Shown here: positions 15,665 to 24,802 of the stretch, piece by piece
Numbering within the stretch: position 1 is the stretch's first letter
How the letters are laid out: each line of letters begins with the position of its first letter
Source: VMCP01 sp964527775
GTDB lineage: Bacteria; Bacteroidota; Bacteroidia; NS11-12g; UBA955
Direction of reading: 5' to 3'
DNA: 46,986 nucleotides
Assembly (NCBI GenBank): GCA_964527775.1
Contig: CAZGQS010000014.1
Location: 1 to 46,986 of the forward strand
Made by a program: the position numbers and the translations under genes
The notes under the pieces: generated by a model
The model's database searches: none
The model's input: only the letters and a program-made list of their open reading frames with translations
What the model was told of the DNA's origin: nothing

Positions 15665-17032
15665 GGTTGAATAAAATCAAATTTAAGTGCTCTAATAGGT
15701 AAACCGCAATATCTGATTTAGATTTTAAATCAGACTCAATTTTTTTACCTGAATCATCTAATATGACAATTTTATTGGTTTCACTTTGAAATCCTGTATT
15801 TTCATTGACCATGTTCAATACTATGGCATCCAAACGTTTTTTATGAAGTTTTTGTAACGCATTTTCTTCACCATTTTGTGTTTCTAAGGCAAATCCCACT
15901 GAAAATTGATGTTCTTGACGATTAGTTGAGAGTTCAAACAATATATCTGGGTTTTTGACCAAATTAAATGAGATGCGTTCATCTGATTTCTTTATTTTTT
16001 CAGGTGCAACAACCTCTGGAGTGTAGTCAGCTACCGCCGCTGACATGATCAGTCCATCGCAATGTACAAACAAGTCCTTGCAAACCTGAAGCATTTCTTT
16101 AGCTGATTTGACCCCTGTAGTTTTTATGTTACCTGCATATCTATTTTCAGATACGGACAAGTGAGTAGGGCCTAAAACCAGTTCTACTTGGGCGCCCAAG
16201 TTTGCCAGTGCTTCGGCAATGCATATACCCATTTTGCCCGTGCTGTGATNNNNNNNNNNNNNNNNNNNNNNNNNNNNNNNNNNNNNNNNNNNNNNNNNNN
16301 NNNNNNNNNNNNNNNNNNNNNNNNNNNNNNNNNNNNNNNNNNNNNNNNNCCCAAGTTTGCCAGTGCTTCGGCAATGCATATACCCATTTTGCCCGTGCTG
16401 TGATTGCCAATAAATCGAACAGGATCAATAGCCTCATATGTTGGACCCGCAGTTACTAAGACTTTTTTACCCAACCATCCAGTTACAGGAGGGGCAAAAT
16501 AATCAGTCAGTGCTTGAAATAGGGTTTCGGGCTCCGCCATTCGGCCTTTTCCAGATAATCCGCTGGCTAGTGGACCTTCCTCTGCATCAATGACATGAAC
16601 TCCTCTAGACTTCAGAGTTTCAAGATTCAATTTAACTCCCGGTTGTTCGTACATGTCTAAGTCCATAGCTGGAGCAACCCAAACTGGACAACGAGCAGAC
16701 AGATAAGTGGTCAGAAGTAGATTGTCGCATTGCCCTTGCACCATTTTTGCCAAGGTATTTGAACCTGCAGGAGCGATGATGAAAGCATCTGCCCAAAGCC
16801 CTAAATTCACGTGGTGATTCCAAAGATGGGTTTCCGGGTCAAAAAATTCAGAATGTACTTTGTTTTCCGATAAAACGGATAGGGTTTGAGCGGTTACAAA
16901 CTGCAATGCAGATTCAGTACAAATTACTTGTACATGGGCACCGGCTTGTTTGAGTAACCTTACTAAAAGCGGAATTTTATAGGCGGCAATGCCGCCTGTA
17001 ATTCCTATTAATATGTTTTTATTTTGGATCAT
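15642..17032 (-). CDS. coaBC: bifunctional CoaBC (phosphopantothenoylcysteine decarboxylase / phosphopantothenate-cysteine ligase), split by an assembly join
   Basis: CoaBC performs two consecutive steps of coenzyme A synthesis. The N-terminal flavoprotein domain shows GITGGIAAYKIP, the active-site region HHVNLGLWADAFIIAPAGSN and APAMDLDMYE. The CoaB domain begins at GPTYEAIDPVRFIGN and continues with HSTGKMG. The frame is broken by 100 N (16250-16349) flanked by identical 55-bp copies. Joining 16350 to 16194 gives 1236 bp and a 411-residue protein of normal length. The start at 17032 overlaps rpoZ by 14 bp; a further upstream in-frame start at 17074 lies inside rpoZ and is less likely. Confidence 0.95.
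16250..16349. other. assembly gap, 100 N, inside coaBC
   Basis: Exactly 100 N between identical 55-bp copies (16195-16249 and 16350-16404). Removing the N run and one copy restores the coaBC frame. Confidence 0.97.
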
Positions 17033-17345
17033 TGGCTGGAGCTTCAGGCATTCTCCAGTAGGTTTTTCCGTCAATGTACTCGTGAGTAGCCAAAAGAGTA
17101 GGCTTTGGCATACGCTCGTACATCAAACTGATTTCAATTTGTTCACGATTTTCTTGAACTTCCTCAAGGTTGTCAGAGTCGTGCGCGAAGGGTTCCAAAC
17201 GATTGCGCAATTCTTCTTTTTGCTTTTCAGCAATTTGGTCAGCTCTGCGCGAAATGATAGCGGTTGTTAAATAAACACTTTGGGTTTGTTCTTCCATGAT
17301 TTTCAAATCACGGGTCTCTGCTTGATTTTTACTTTTTATGTTCAT
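17019..17345 (-). CDS. rpoZ: DNA-directed RNA polymerase omega subunit (Bacteroidota RpoZ type)
   Basis: This 108-residue protein sits between bamD and coaBC, where Bacteroidota carry rpoZ. The N-terminal part has VYLTTAIISRRADQIAEKQKEEL, which corresponds to the omega fold and its ARQ-type helix. The C-terminal part, with KPTLLATHEYIDGKTYWR, is typical of the Bacteroidota form. Omega helps assemble and stabilise RNA polymerase. It overlaps bamD by 4 bp (ATGA) and coaBC by 14 bp. The family's sequence is weakly conserved, so context contributes to the call. Confidence 0.82.
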   Translation of the reverse strand: MNIKSKNQAETRDLKIMEEQTQSVYLTTAIISRRADQIAEKQKEELRNRLEPFAHDSDNLEEVQENREQIEISLMYERMPKPTLLATHEYIDGKTYWRMPEAPANDPK

Positions 17346-18151
17346 AAAAGTTCTTCCATTTTTTTTATCTCCTTTTTGCTGGTTTCTGCGAAGTTTTTAC
17401 ATTCTTCGTAGTGTTTGCTGCCGGGAGGGTTGTTGTATTTGTAGTCCTCGAAATTCTCAACTACCAATTGGTAGCGTTCCTTTCGCTTAGATTCAATGCT
17501 GTTTTTTGCGTACAAGTATTGTGCTTTTACCGCAATGTATTCCAATTCTTCTCTTTCTGGAATATCGGGGTATAGCTTTACCGTATTTTTACTTGCGGTA
17601 ACTGCCGACTTATACTCAGTCATGTTGTAGTACTGCATGACCATGTCGTATTCTTTTTTTTGCAACTTGTTTCTAAGTTCATCGATATGCTGGTTGCATT
17701 TCTCGGTGTATTCAGAATCAGGATGGAAATTGGTAAAATTTTGCAGCGCCTCTAAAACGTTACGTGTTTCAGATTGGTCAAGGTCGTGTGAGCCTATTCC
17801 TAAGAAATCGCAATAAAGTGCCATGTAGGCGCATTCAACAGCTCTAGGACTAGAAGAAAAATTATCGGTAAAGTCTTTGAAAAACAAAGAAGCAAACGGA
17901 TAATCTTTTAAGTTGTAATAACACATCGCTAAGCGGTAGTATACCACTTCCAAACTATCTGTGCGACGATACATGTCTCTCAATTGCTCTAACAATTGAG
18001 CAGATTTAGCATACTTTTTATCTTGGTACAGAGACATGGCCTTTTGGTACTTCAAGGAAGTATCTTTGCTCTTGTACACCTTTTGATATTCCCCGCAGGA
18101 AGCAAGTAAAACAAAGGTGCTCAATGCCCAAACCAAGATTTTTGTGCGCAT
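17342..18151 (-). CDS. bamD: outer membrane assembly lipoprotein BamD
   Basis: The 269-residue protein starts with a lipoprotein signal peptide and lipobox LASC, the lipidated cysteine being Cys19. The rest is TPR-like helical repeats: SLKYQKAMSLYQDKKYAKSA, EVVYYRLAMCYYNLKDYPFA, and LQNFTNFHPDSEYTEKCNQ further on. BamD links BamA to other parts of the beta-barrel assembly machine at the periplasmic face of the outer membrane. It is the first gene of the minus-strand operon; a TATATTTG box on the minus strand 17 nt upstream is its likely promoter. Confidence 0.93.
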   Translation of the reverse strand: MRTKILVWALSTFVLLASCGEYQKVYKSKDTSLKYQKAMSLYQDKKYAKSAQLLEQLRDMYRRTDSLEVVYYRLAMCYYNLKDYPFASLFFKDFTDNFSSSPRAVECAYMALYCDFLGIGSHDLDQSETRNVLEALQNFTNFHPDSEYTEKCNQHIDELRNKLQKKEYDMVMQYYNMTEYKSAVTASKNTVKLYPDIPEREELEYIAVKAQYLYAKNSIESKRKERYQLVVENFEDYKYNNPPGSKHYEECKNFAETSKKEIKKMEELL

Positions 18152-18168
18152 AGTTTACAATTAACCCG

Positions 18169-18176
18169 CAAATATA
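18169..18176 (-). promoter_or_regulatory. -7 promoter element (TATATTTG, minus strand) of the bamD operon
   Basis: Read on the minus strand this is TATATTTG, an exact TAnnTTTG match, 17 nt before the bamD ATG. It stands back to back with the transketolase box at 18214-18221 in a 78-bp divergent intergenic region. Confidence 0.5.
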
Positions 18177-18213
18177 ACGAATAACTTGTGAATATTAGCA
18201 GCCAATTATCGGT

Positions 18214-18221
18214 TAACTTTG
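18214..18221 (+). promoter_or_regulatory. -7 promoter element (TAACTTTG) of the transketolase operon
   Basis: Exact TAnnTTTG match ending 8 nt before the ATG at 18230. It supports that start over an in-frame GTG at 18188, which would lie upstream of the promoter. The mRNA is probably leaderless. Confidence 0.55.
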
Positions 18222-18229
18222 TATCCTTT

Positions 18230-19078
18230 ATGAGCAATAACCTCCCTCTTTCCGTGGTTTCGCGTCAAGTTCGTCGCGATATCCTCCGTATGGTACACGC
18301 TGTGAATAGCGGTCACCCAGGTGGTTCTTTGGGCTGTGCAGATTATCTGACCGCGTTGTATTTTCAATACATGAATCACAATCCCCAGAAATTCGATCCC
18401 TCAGGAAAAGGCGAAGATGTATTCATCATGAGCAACGGGCACATTTCGCCCGTGTTTTACTCAGTGTTGGCCCGCTCCGGCTACTTCAGCGTTTCAGAAT
18501 TAGCTACTTTTAGAAAGTTAAATACCCGCTTGCAAGGACACCCTACTACTCACGAAGGACTTCCAGGAGTGCGCGTGGCGACCGGTTCTTTAGGACAAGG
18601 GCTTTCAGTAGCTGTAGGATTTGCGCTGCAAAAGAAATTAGATAAAGATTCATCTACTGTTTGGGTTTTAACCGGTGACGGTGAACTTCAAGAAGGTCAG
18701 ATTTGGGAAGCCGTTATGTTCTCGGCCCACAATAAGATTGACAATATGATTGTTGCTGTTGACTTTAATCAACAACAAATTGATGGTTCAACCGGCGATG
18801 TTATGGGCATCACCGAGCTAAAATCTAAGTTTGAAGCTTTTGGTTGGACGGTCCTAGAAATGGATGGTAATAACTACGACAGCATTCATTCTGTAGTGCC
18901 TCAAGCTCAATCGCAATTGGGTGCTGGTAAGCCTATTGTGATTATCATGAAAACCGAAATGGGACAAGGCGTTGACTTTATGATGGGTAGCCATGCTTGG
19001 CACGGTAAAGCCCCCAGCGATGAACAATTAGAGAAAGCTCTTGCGCAATTGCCCGTTACTGAATTAGGTGATTATTAA
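18230..19078 (+). CDS. transketolase, N-terminal (thiamine diphosphate-binding) subunit
   Basis: This 282-residue protein is the first half of a split transketolase, of the non-oxidative pentose phosphate pathway. It carries NSGHPGGSLG, FIMSNGHISP, GSLGQGLSVAVG and the ThDP-binding motif GDGELQEGQ at about 149-157 with the downstream DFNQQQIDG. It needs the C-terminal partner at 20483-21436 to form a full active site. In most split systems the two halves are adjacent, but here a 1.4-kb gene for a von Willebrand A protein lies between them with gaps of 6 and 9 nt. Confidence 0.95.
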   Translation: MSNNLPLSVVSRQVRRDILRMVHAVNSGHPGGSLGCADYLTALYFQYMNHNPQKFDPSGKGEDVFIMSNGHISPVFYSVLARSGYFSVSELATFRKLNTRLQGHPTTHEGLPGVRVATGSLGQGLSVAVGFALQKKLDKDSSTVWVLTGDGELQEGQIWEAVMFSAHNKIDNMIVAVDFNQQQIDGSTGDVMGITELKSKFEAFGWTVLEMDGNNYDSIHSVVPQAQSQLGAGKPIVIIMKTEMGQGVDFMMGSHAWHGKAPSDEQLEKALAQLPVTELGDY

Positions 19079-19084
19079 TATTTA

Positions 19085-20473
19085 ATGAATTTAAGGAAGA
19101 TCATTTGGACTTTGCTTTTCTGGGGATGCGCTCTCGGGTGTATTTCTCTGAATGCGCAAATTCAAAATGCCTTCCCAGGCCGTAAAACGCGCATTCTCTT
19201 TCTCCTTGACGGAAGCGGGTCTATGCTAGAGCCCATGGAAACATCCAACAGATGGTCAATCGCCATCACGTTGATGTCGCGAATGGTAGACTCTCTCAGA
19301 ACCGTTCCCGATCTTGAAATGGGACTTCGCGTTTTTGGGCACAATAAACCCAACGAACTCAGAGATTGTAACGATACTAAACTAGAGGTGCCCTTTGGTC
19401 CCTACAATCATAAGGAGTTCAATAAAAGATTAAAATCTATTAAGCCTTTGGGTTACACCAGCATCACTCAATCGTTACTGGCTACTGAAAAAGACTTCCC
19501 CGTAGATAAAACCGCCCGAAACGTAGTGATCATTATCACCGATGGAGTAGAAGAATGTCCAGGTGACCCCTGCGAAGTAAGCAGGGTGCTTCAGAAAAAA
19601 GGAATTGTGCTAAGACCCTTTATCATTGGGCTTGGAACGGATTCAGAGAAATTCAGAACCGCCTATTCCTGCGCTGGAAAGTATTTCAACGCCGAAGATG
19701 CTTCACAGTTTCAAAAAGTAATGGGCGTCATTGTGTCTCAAGTGCTCAACAATACCAGCGCACAAATTAATCTGTTGGACCAGCAAGGCCGTCCTCTTGA
19801 AACCGATATACCCATTACTTTATACGACCAACAAACAAACGAATCGGTAGAGTATTTCGTTCACACCATGAACGGAAAGGGCATACCTGATACCTTGTAT
19901 TTAGATCCATTGAGAAAATACAACATGACGGTGCACTCCCTACCGCCAGTAAATTTAGCCAATATTGAATTGGTAGGTGGTAGACACAATACCATCGCTG
20001 CAAATACTCCAAGAGGAAATATTCTGTTGAAAGTGGGCGGAATTACCCGATACAGACAGTTGGAAGCCGTTGTAAAGGTCAAAGATCAATGCGGAATTCT
20101 GCACAATCAGCCTTTCAATTCCACTCAAAAATACCTGACTGGATCTTATGATCTTGAAGTTTTATCAGTTCCAAGACTCGTTTTTAAGGACGTTCAAGTG
20201 AGTCAGAACAAAACCACCGTCATTGAGATTCCCGCGCCGGGAATGTTGCAACTATCGTTGGCCAAAGATATTCAAGGTGCTGTTTTTCAAGTAAAAGACG
20301 GTAAAATGGTGTGGGTCATGGATCTTCCTACCACAGCAGGCCGTCATGAATTGATCATTCAACCGGGCAATTACGAGGTAGTTTATCGTCCCAAAAGCGA
20401 AACTAGAACCCTGTACACCCGTAAAAAACCATTTAGCATAACTTCAGGTATCAATACCTCATTATCGTTATAA
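19085..20473 (+). CDS. secreted von Willebrand factor type A domain protein
   Basis: This 462-residue protein has a signal peptide of about 24 residues ending SLNAQ. A VWA domain follows at about 34-225 with the metal-ion-dependent adhesion site DGSGSM (42-47), the Thr in GYTSITQSL and the Asp in IITDGVEECPGDPC. After the VWA domain are about 230 residues of beta-rich sequence, perhaps two Ig-like or carboxypeptidase-regulatory-like domains, of unknown role. VWA domains mediate metal-dependent protein contacts. Its place between the transketolase halves suggests co-expression but no evident metabolic link. There is no membrane anchor or sorting domain, so it is probably periplasmic. Confidence 0.9.
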   Translation: MNLRKIIWTLLFWGCALGCISLNAQIQNAFPGRKTRILFLLDGSGSMLEPMETSNRWSIAITLMSRMVDSLRTVPDLEMGLRVFGHNKPNELRDCNDTKLEVPFGPYNHKEFNKRLKSIKPLGYTSITQSLLATEKDFPVDKTARNVVIIITDGVEECPGDPCEVSRVLQKKGIVLRPFIIGLGTDSEKFRTAYSCAGKYFNAEDASQFQKVMGVIVSQVLNNTSAQINLLDQQGRPLETDIPITLYDQQTNESVEYFVHTMNGKGIPDTLYLDPLRKYNMTVHSLPPVNLANIELVGGRHNTIAANTPRGNILLKVGGITRYRQLEAVVKVKDQCGILHNQPFNSTQKYLTGSYDLEVLSVPRLVFKDVQVSQNKTTVIEIPAPGMLQLSLAKDIQGAVFQVKDGKMVWVMDLPTTAGRHELIIQPGNYEVVYRPKSETRTLYTRKKPFSITSGINTSLSL

Positions 20474-20482
20474 AAATCTTCA

Positions 20483-21436
20483 ATGAAACATTTCGAAATA
20501 CTAGGACAAAAAGACACGCGTAGCGGATTTGGAGCTGGACTCCTTGAATTGGGACGCACAAATCCAAACGTTGTAGCCATGTGTGCTGATTTAACCGGTT
20601 CATTATTGATGAATCACTTTCAAGGTGAATTCCCTGAAAGATTTTATCAAGCCGGAATTGCCGAAGCCAATATGATGGGTGTTGCCGCTGGTTTGGCTTT
20701 AGGAGGTAAAATTCCATTTACTGGAACCTTTGCCAACTTCTCAACAGGCCGCGTTTACGATCAAATTCGTCAGAGTATTGCCTATTCTCATGCAAACGTG
20801 AAAATTTGTGCTTCACATGCAGGTTTAACCCTGGGCGAAGACGGTGCAACTCACCAAATCTTGGAAGACATTGGATTGATGAAAATGTTGCCAGGTATGA
20901 CGGTGATCAATCCTTGCGATTACAATCAAACAAAAGCCGCTACTATTGCTATTGCTGACCACCATGGTCCAGTATATTTAAGATTTGGACGTCCAAAATG
21001 GCCGGTGTTTATTTCGGAAGATACCCCATTCATCATTGGAAAGGCATTAATGCTTAGTGAAGGAACCGATGTTACCATCTTGGCAACAGGTCACTTAGTT
21101 TGGAAAGCCATTGAGGCTGGACATATTCTTGCTGAAAAAGGCATCAGTGCTGAAATTATCAATATTCATACTATCAAGCCCCTTGATGATGAAGCTATTT
21201 TGGCTTCCGTTCAAAAAACCGGTTGTGTGGTAACGGCTGAAGAACATCAAATGAACGGTGGATTGGGTGACGCAGTGGCTCAACTATTGTCTAGAAAGTT
21301 GCCAAAACCACTTGAAATGGTGGCGGTAAACGATTCTTTTGGTGAAAGCGGTACGCCTGATGAACTTTTGGTAAAATACGGACTTGATACCCCCAATGTG
21401 GTTGAGGCTGCGTTGAAGGTGATGGCTCGCAAATGA
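20483..21436 (+). CDS. transketolase, C-terminal (pyrimidine-binding) subunit
   Basis: This 317-residue protein is the second half of the split transketolase. It shows DLTGSLLMNHF, FYQAGIAEANMMGVAAGLAL with the Glu that activates ThDP, FANFSTGRVYDQIRQS, HAGLTLGEDGATHQ, PGMTVINPCDY and the C-terminal transketolase domain with TAEEHQMNGGLGDAVA. It should pair with the product of 18230-19078. The 3' end overlaps the mfd start by 4 bp (ATGA), so the metabolic and DNA-repair genes are translationally coupled. Confidence 0.95.
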   Translation: MKHFEILGQKDTRSGFGAGLLELGRTNPNVVAMCADLTGSLLMNHFQGEFPERFYQAGIAEANMMGVAAGLALGGKIPFTGTFANFSTGRVYDQIRQSIAYSHANVKICASHAGLTLGEDGATHQILEDIGLMKMLPGMTVINPCDYNQTKAATIAIADHHGPVYLRFGRPKWPVFISEDTPFIIGKALMLSEGTDVTILATGHLVWKAIEAGHILAEKGISAEIINIHTIKPLDDEAILASVQKTGCVVTAEEHQMNGGLGDAVAQLLSRKLPKPLEMVAVNDSFGESGTPDELLVKYGLDTPNVVEAALKVMARK

Positions 21437-24400
21437 ATACCAAAGACATTTTAAGCAAACTCAGAGAGTCTGAGGCCATACAAGAATTATTAGGAGGAAT
21501 AAAATCTTCCAAATTACTCTATCTGCAAGGGTTAGCAGGTTCTGGTGGAAGTGTTGCATGCGCAGCCGTATTCGCCGAGACTCAAAGACCCATGTTGATA
21601 GTACTTCCCACCAAGGAAGAATCTCAATATTTCAAATCTGATTTAGAGAATCTCCTCACCGGACAACCCATTTATTTCTTGCCGGACTCTTTCGTTAAGA
21701 GTTTTTCTCCACAAAGAGAACATGCCATGAATGTGCAAGAACGTATTGAAACTCTCAATGCCTTGCGTAAGAACAACAGAAGAATTGTAATTACGTATAC
21801 AGAAGCTTTGGCAGAATTGGTGGTTGAAAGGAATACGTTAGAATCTAATTCGTTTGAAATTGCCCGAGGACAAACACTGGATATTGATTTTCTGATTGAC
21901 TTTCTTCATGAAAATGGATTTGAAAGGGAAGATTTTGTCTTTGAACCCGGTCAATTTTCCATCAGAGGGGGCATTGTTGATCTATTTTCGTTTGCACACG
22001 AGTATCCATTTAGAATGGAATTAGACGGTGACGTTATTGAAAGTATCAGAGCATTTGATGTCAATTCGCAGTTGTCAATAAAAGAAATGGCACACTTTAC
22101 GTTGGTGCCCAAAATTCAATCAGAAACCCATCAAAGTACCTTTACCTCGCTATTTAGTTACCTTCCTGAAGATACCTTGTTGATGTCAGTAGACATGCCA
22201 CTGCAATTGGAAAAATTGGCCAAGGCATGGGAACGCTATCTGCAAGATCATCAAAGTGCCGTTGACCTCAAAGCAGAGCACATCCCCAAGCATCCCAAAG
22301 AAATTTGGCTCACTCCAAAGGAATGGTTCAATGGAGTACAGAAATTTACTCAGGTCTTCATGGGCGGCGAAAGGCCAACAGATAAACACCAGAGCATTAC
22401 GTTCAATCACGAGCCACAGCCCATATTCAAGCGAAACATTGAATTGCTGAAAGAATGGATGCAAAGTCAGCACCAAAAAGGTTACACCACCCTGGTTTTT
22501 AGCGATAATAACCGACAAATTGAACGATTGCAGGTGCTTTTGAAGAGCACAGATCAAGACGAGCAATTTCAACCGGTTTATACGGGACTTGCCTCCGGAT
22601 TTATTGATGCTGATTTGAAGATGGCCTTCATCACAGAGCATCAACTTTTTGATAAATACTACAAACCCAAATCAAGAGCTTCGCAAAGTGGCAATACATT
22701 GACGCTGAGGGAACTAAGGCATTTGAAACCCGGTGATTTTGTGACGCATATTGATCACGGAATTGGTCGATTCGCTGGGCTTCAAAAAATGGAAATGAAT
22801 GGGGTTAATCAGGAAGTACTCAGATTGGTTTATAGAGACAATGACTTGTTGTACGTTTCTGTAAATAGCCTTCATAAAATTTCCAAATACACCGGAAAAG
22901 ACGGTACGGCACCAACTCTGCACAAGCTGGGTTCGCCGGCTTGGGACAAGCAGAAAAAGAATACCAAGAAGAAAGTTAAAGATATTGCCCGTGAGTTGAT
23001 TCAATTGTATGCTCAACGGAAGAGAGAAAAAGGCTTTGCATTTGCCCCAGACAACTACCTTCAATTGGAGCTTGAAGCTTCGTTCTTTTACGAAGATACT
23101 CCTGACCAAGGAAAGGCCATTGAGGCGGTCAAGAAGGACATGGAAAACGAGCAACCCATGGATCGATTGGTTTGTGGGGACGTGGGTTTTGGAAAAACGG
23201 AAGTGGCCATGCGTGCCGCTTTTAAGGCGGTTTGTGATTCTAAGCAGGTGGCGGTTTTAGTGCCAACAACCATCTTGGCTCAGCAGCATTATAGAACATT
23301 TACCAAGCGTTTCTCTGGATTTCCAGTGACCGTAGAATATCTCAATAGGTTCAAGTCGGCCAAAGATCAAAAAGCCGTGATTGAAAAACTCGCCGAAGGT
23401 AAGGTAGATGTAGTCATTGGTACACACCGATTGATTGGTAAAGATATCAAATTCAAGGATTTAGGCCTTTTAATCATTGACGAAGAGCAAAAATTTGGGG
23501 TGGGTGCTAAGGAAAAATTAAAGAGTATTCGTGTGAACGTTGATACACTCACATTAACTGCTACCCCCATACCTAGAACGTTGCATTTTAGTTTGATGGG
23601 AGCCCGTGATTTGAGTATCATCAATACACCTCCGCCTAACAGACAGCCCGTGCATACTGAACTTGCCTCTTTTTCAAGAGATATACTCGGTAGAGCTGTA
23701 ATTGATGAAATTTCTCGCGGTGGACAGGTTTTCGTGGTTCATACCCGCATCAAAGACATACATGAATTGGCCCGCATCATTGAAGATGAAGTGCCCGAAG
23801 CCAGAGTTTGTGTAGCACACGGACAAATGGAAGGTCACGAATTGGAAGATGTGATGGTGCGATTCATTGAAGGTGAATACGACGTCCTCGTTGCTACCAG
23901 TATCATTGAAAGTGGACTTGACATTCCTAACGCCAATACCATCATCATCAATAATGCCCATTTATTCGGACTTTCTGACTTGCACCAGATGCGAGGTAGA
24001 GTAGGGCGTTCAAACATCAAAGCTTTCTGTTACTTATTATCACCGCCGCTTTCGGTGTTGCCCGAAGATTCCCGAAAACGTTTAAGAACTTTAGAAGAAT
24101 ATTCAGAGTTGGGTAGCGGTTTCCAAGTTGCAATGCGCGATTTAGATATCCGTGGTGCTGGTAATTTATTGGGTGCGGAACAAAGTGGTTTCATCGCCGA
24201 TATGGGATTTGATATGTACCATAAAATCCTCGATGAAGCCGTCCAAGAATTAAAACAAGAAGAATTTAGAGACCTATTCGACAGCCCACAAGAAATCAAT
24301 ATTGAAAGTCGTGATTGTCAAATTGATACTCATTATGAAATCTTGATTCCGTCTGAATATGTCACTCAAACATCTGAAAGAATCAGTTTATACAGCGAAC

Positions 24401-24801
24401 TGTCAAACATCAATACCGAGCTGGGTTTACAAGGGTTCATCAAGGAGTTGAAAGACCGCTTCGGAAGGCCCCCCAACGAAGTTCTCGCACTGGTAGATTC
24501 TGTACGTTTGAAATGGGCCGCCAAGGAATTGGGACTTGAGAAAGTAGCATTGTTGCCAACTAAAATGCGTTGTTTCTTTCCGGGGGACGCTGCTGCGCCG
24601 GTGTACCAAACCGAAGCATTTACCATGCTCATCGGTATGGTAGCTACCCAGCCAAACAAATACATCGCGAAACAAACAGACAAGGCATTCATCATTGAAG
24701 TCATTGGAATTTCTGACGTTTTCCAAGCTTTATATGAGTTAAATGAATGGAAAAAGGCTTTAAAGCCAACCGAGTCAACAAGTCTTACCGAAACTGATTG
24801 A
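21433..24801 (+). CDS. mfd: transcription-repair coupling factor Mfd
   Basis: Mfd is an ATP-driven translocase that removes stalled RNA polymerase and recruits UvrA. The 1122-residue protein has the UvrB-like N-terminal region (DFLHENGFERED, GQFSIRGGIVDLF), the RNA-polymerase-interacting CarD-like domain (LKPGDFVTHIDHGIGRFAGL), helicase motif I GDVGFGKT (583-589), DEEQ in motif II (IIDEEQKFG), TATPIPRT in motif III, and the C-terminal TRCF domain. Length is normal. It is the fourth gene of the transketolase operon, starting 4 bp before the previous stop. The next gene begins 1 nt past its own stop. Confidence 0.97.
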   Translation: MNTKDILSKLRESEAIQELLGGIKSSKLLYLQGLAGSGGSVACAAVFAETQRPMLIVLPTKEESQYFKSDLENLLTGQPIYFLPDSFVKSFSPQREHAMNVQERIETLNALRKNNRRIVITYTEALAELVVERNTLESNSFEIARGQTLDIDFLIDFLHENGFEREDFVFEPGQFSIRGGIVDLFSFAHEYPFRMELDGDVIESIRAFDVNSQLSIKEMAHFTLVPKIQSETHQSTFTSLFSYLPEDTLLMSVDMPLQLEKLAKAWERYLQDHQSAVDLKAEHIPKHPKEIWLTPKEWFNGVQKFTQVFMGGERPTDKHQSITFNHEPQPIFKRNIELLKEWMQSQHQKGYTTLVFSDNNRQIERLQVLLKSTDQDEQFQPVYTGLASGFIDADLKMAFITEHQLFDKYYKPKSRASQSGNTLTLRELRHLKPGDFVTHIDHGIGRFAGLQKMEMNGVNQEVLRLVYRDNDLLYVSVNSLHKISKYTGKDGTAPTLHKLGSPAWDKQKKNTKKKVKDIARELIQLYAQRKREKGFAFAPDNYLQLELEASFFYEDTPDQGKAIEAVKKDMENEQPMDRLVCGDVGFGKTEVAMRAAFKAVCDSKQVAVLVPTTILAQQHYRTFTKRFSGFPVTVEYLNRFKSAKDQKAVIEKLAEGKVDVVIGTHRLIGKDIKFKDLGLLIIDEEQKFGVGAKEKLKSIRVNVDTLTLTATPIPRTLHFSLMGARDLSIINTPPPNRQPVHTELASFSRDILGRAVIDEISRGGQVFVVHTRIKDIHELARIIEDEVPEARVCVAHGQMEGHELEDVMVRFIEGEYDVLVATSIIESGLDIPNANTIIINNAHLFGLSDLHQMRGRVGRSNIKAFCYLLSPPLSVLPEDSRKRLRTLEEYSELGSGFQVAMRDLDIRGAGNLLGAEQSGFIADMGFDMYHKILDEAVQELKQEEFRDLFDSPQEINIESRDCQIDTHYEILIPSEYVTQTSERISLYSELSNINTELGLQGFIKELKDRFGRPPNEVLALVDSVRLKWAAKELGLEKVALLPTKMRCFFPGDAAAPVYQTEAFTMLIGMVATQPNKYIAKQTDKAFIIEVIGISDVFQALYELNEWKKALKPTESTSLTETD

Positions 24802-24802
24802 T

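Noticed and set aside
22186..22644. 152-codon minus-strand frame inside mfd
   Set aside because: Antisense to conserved Mfd coding sequence; composition reflects the opposite strand.
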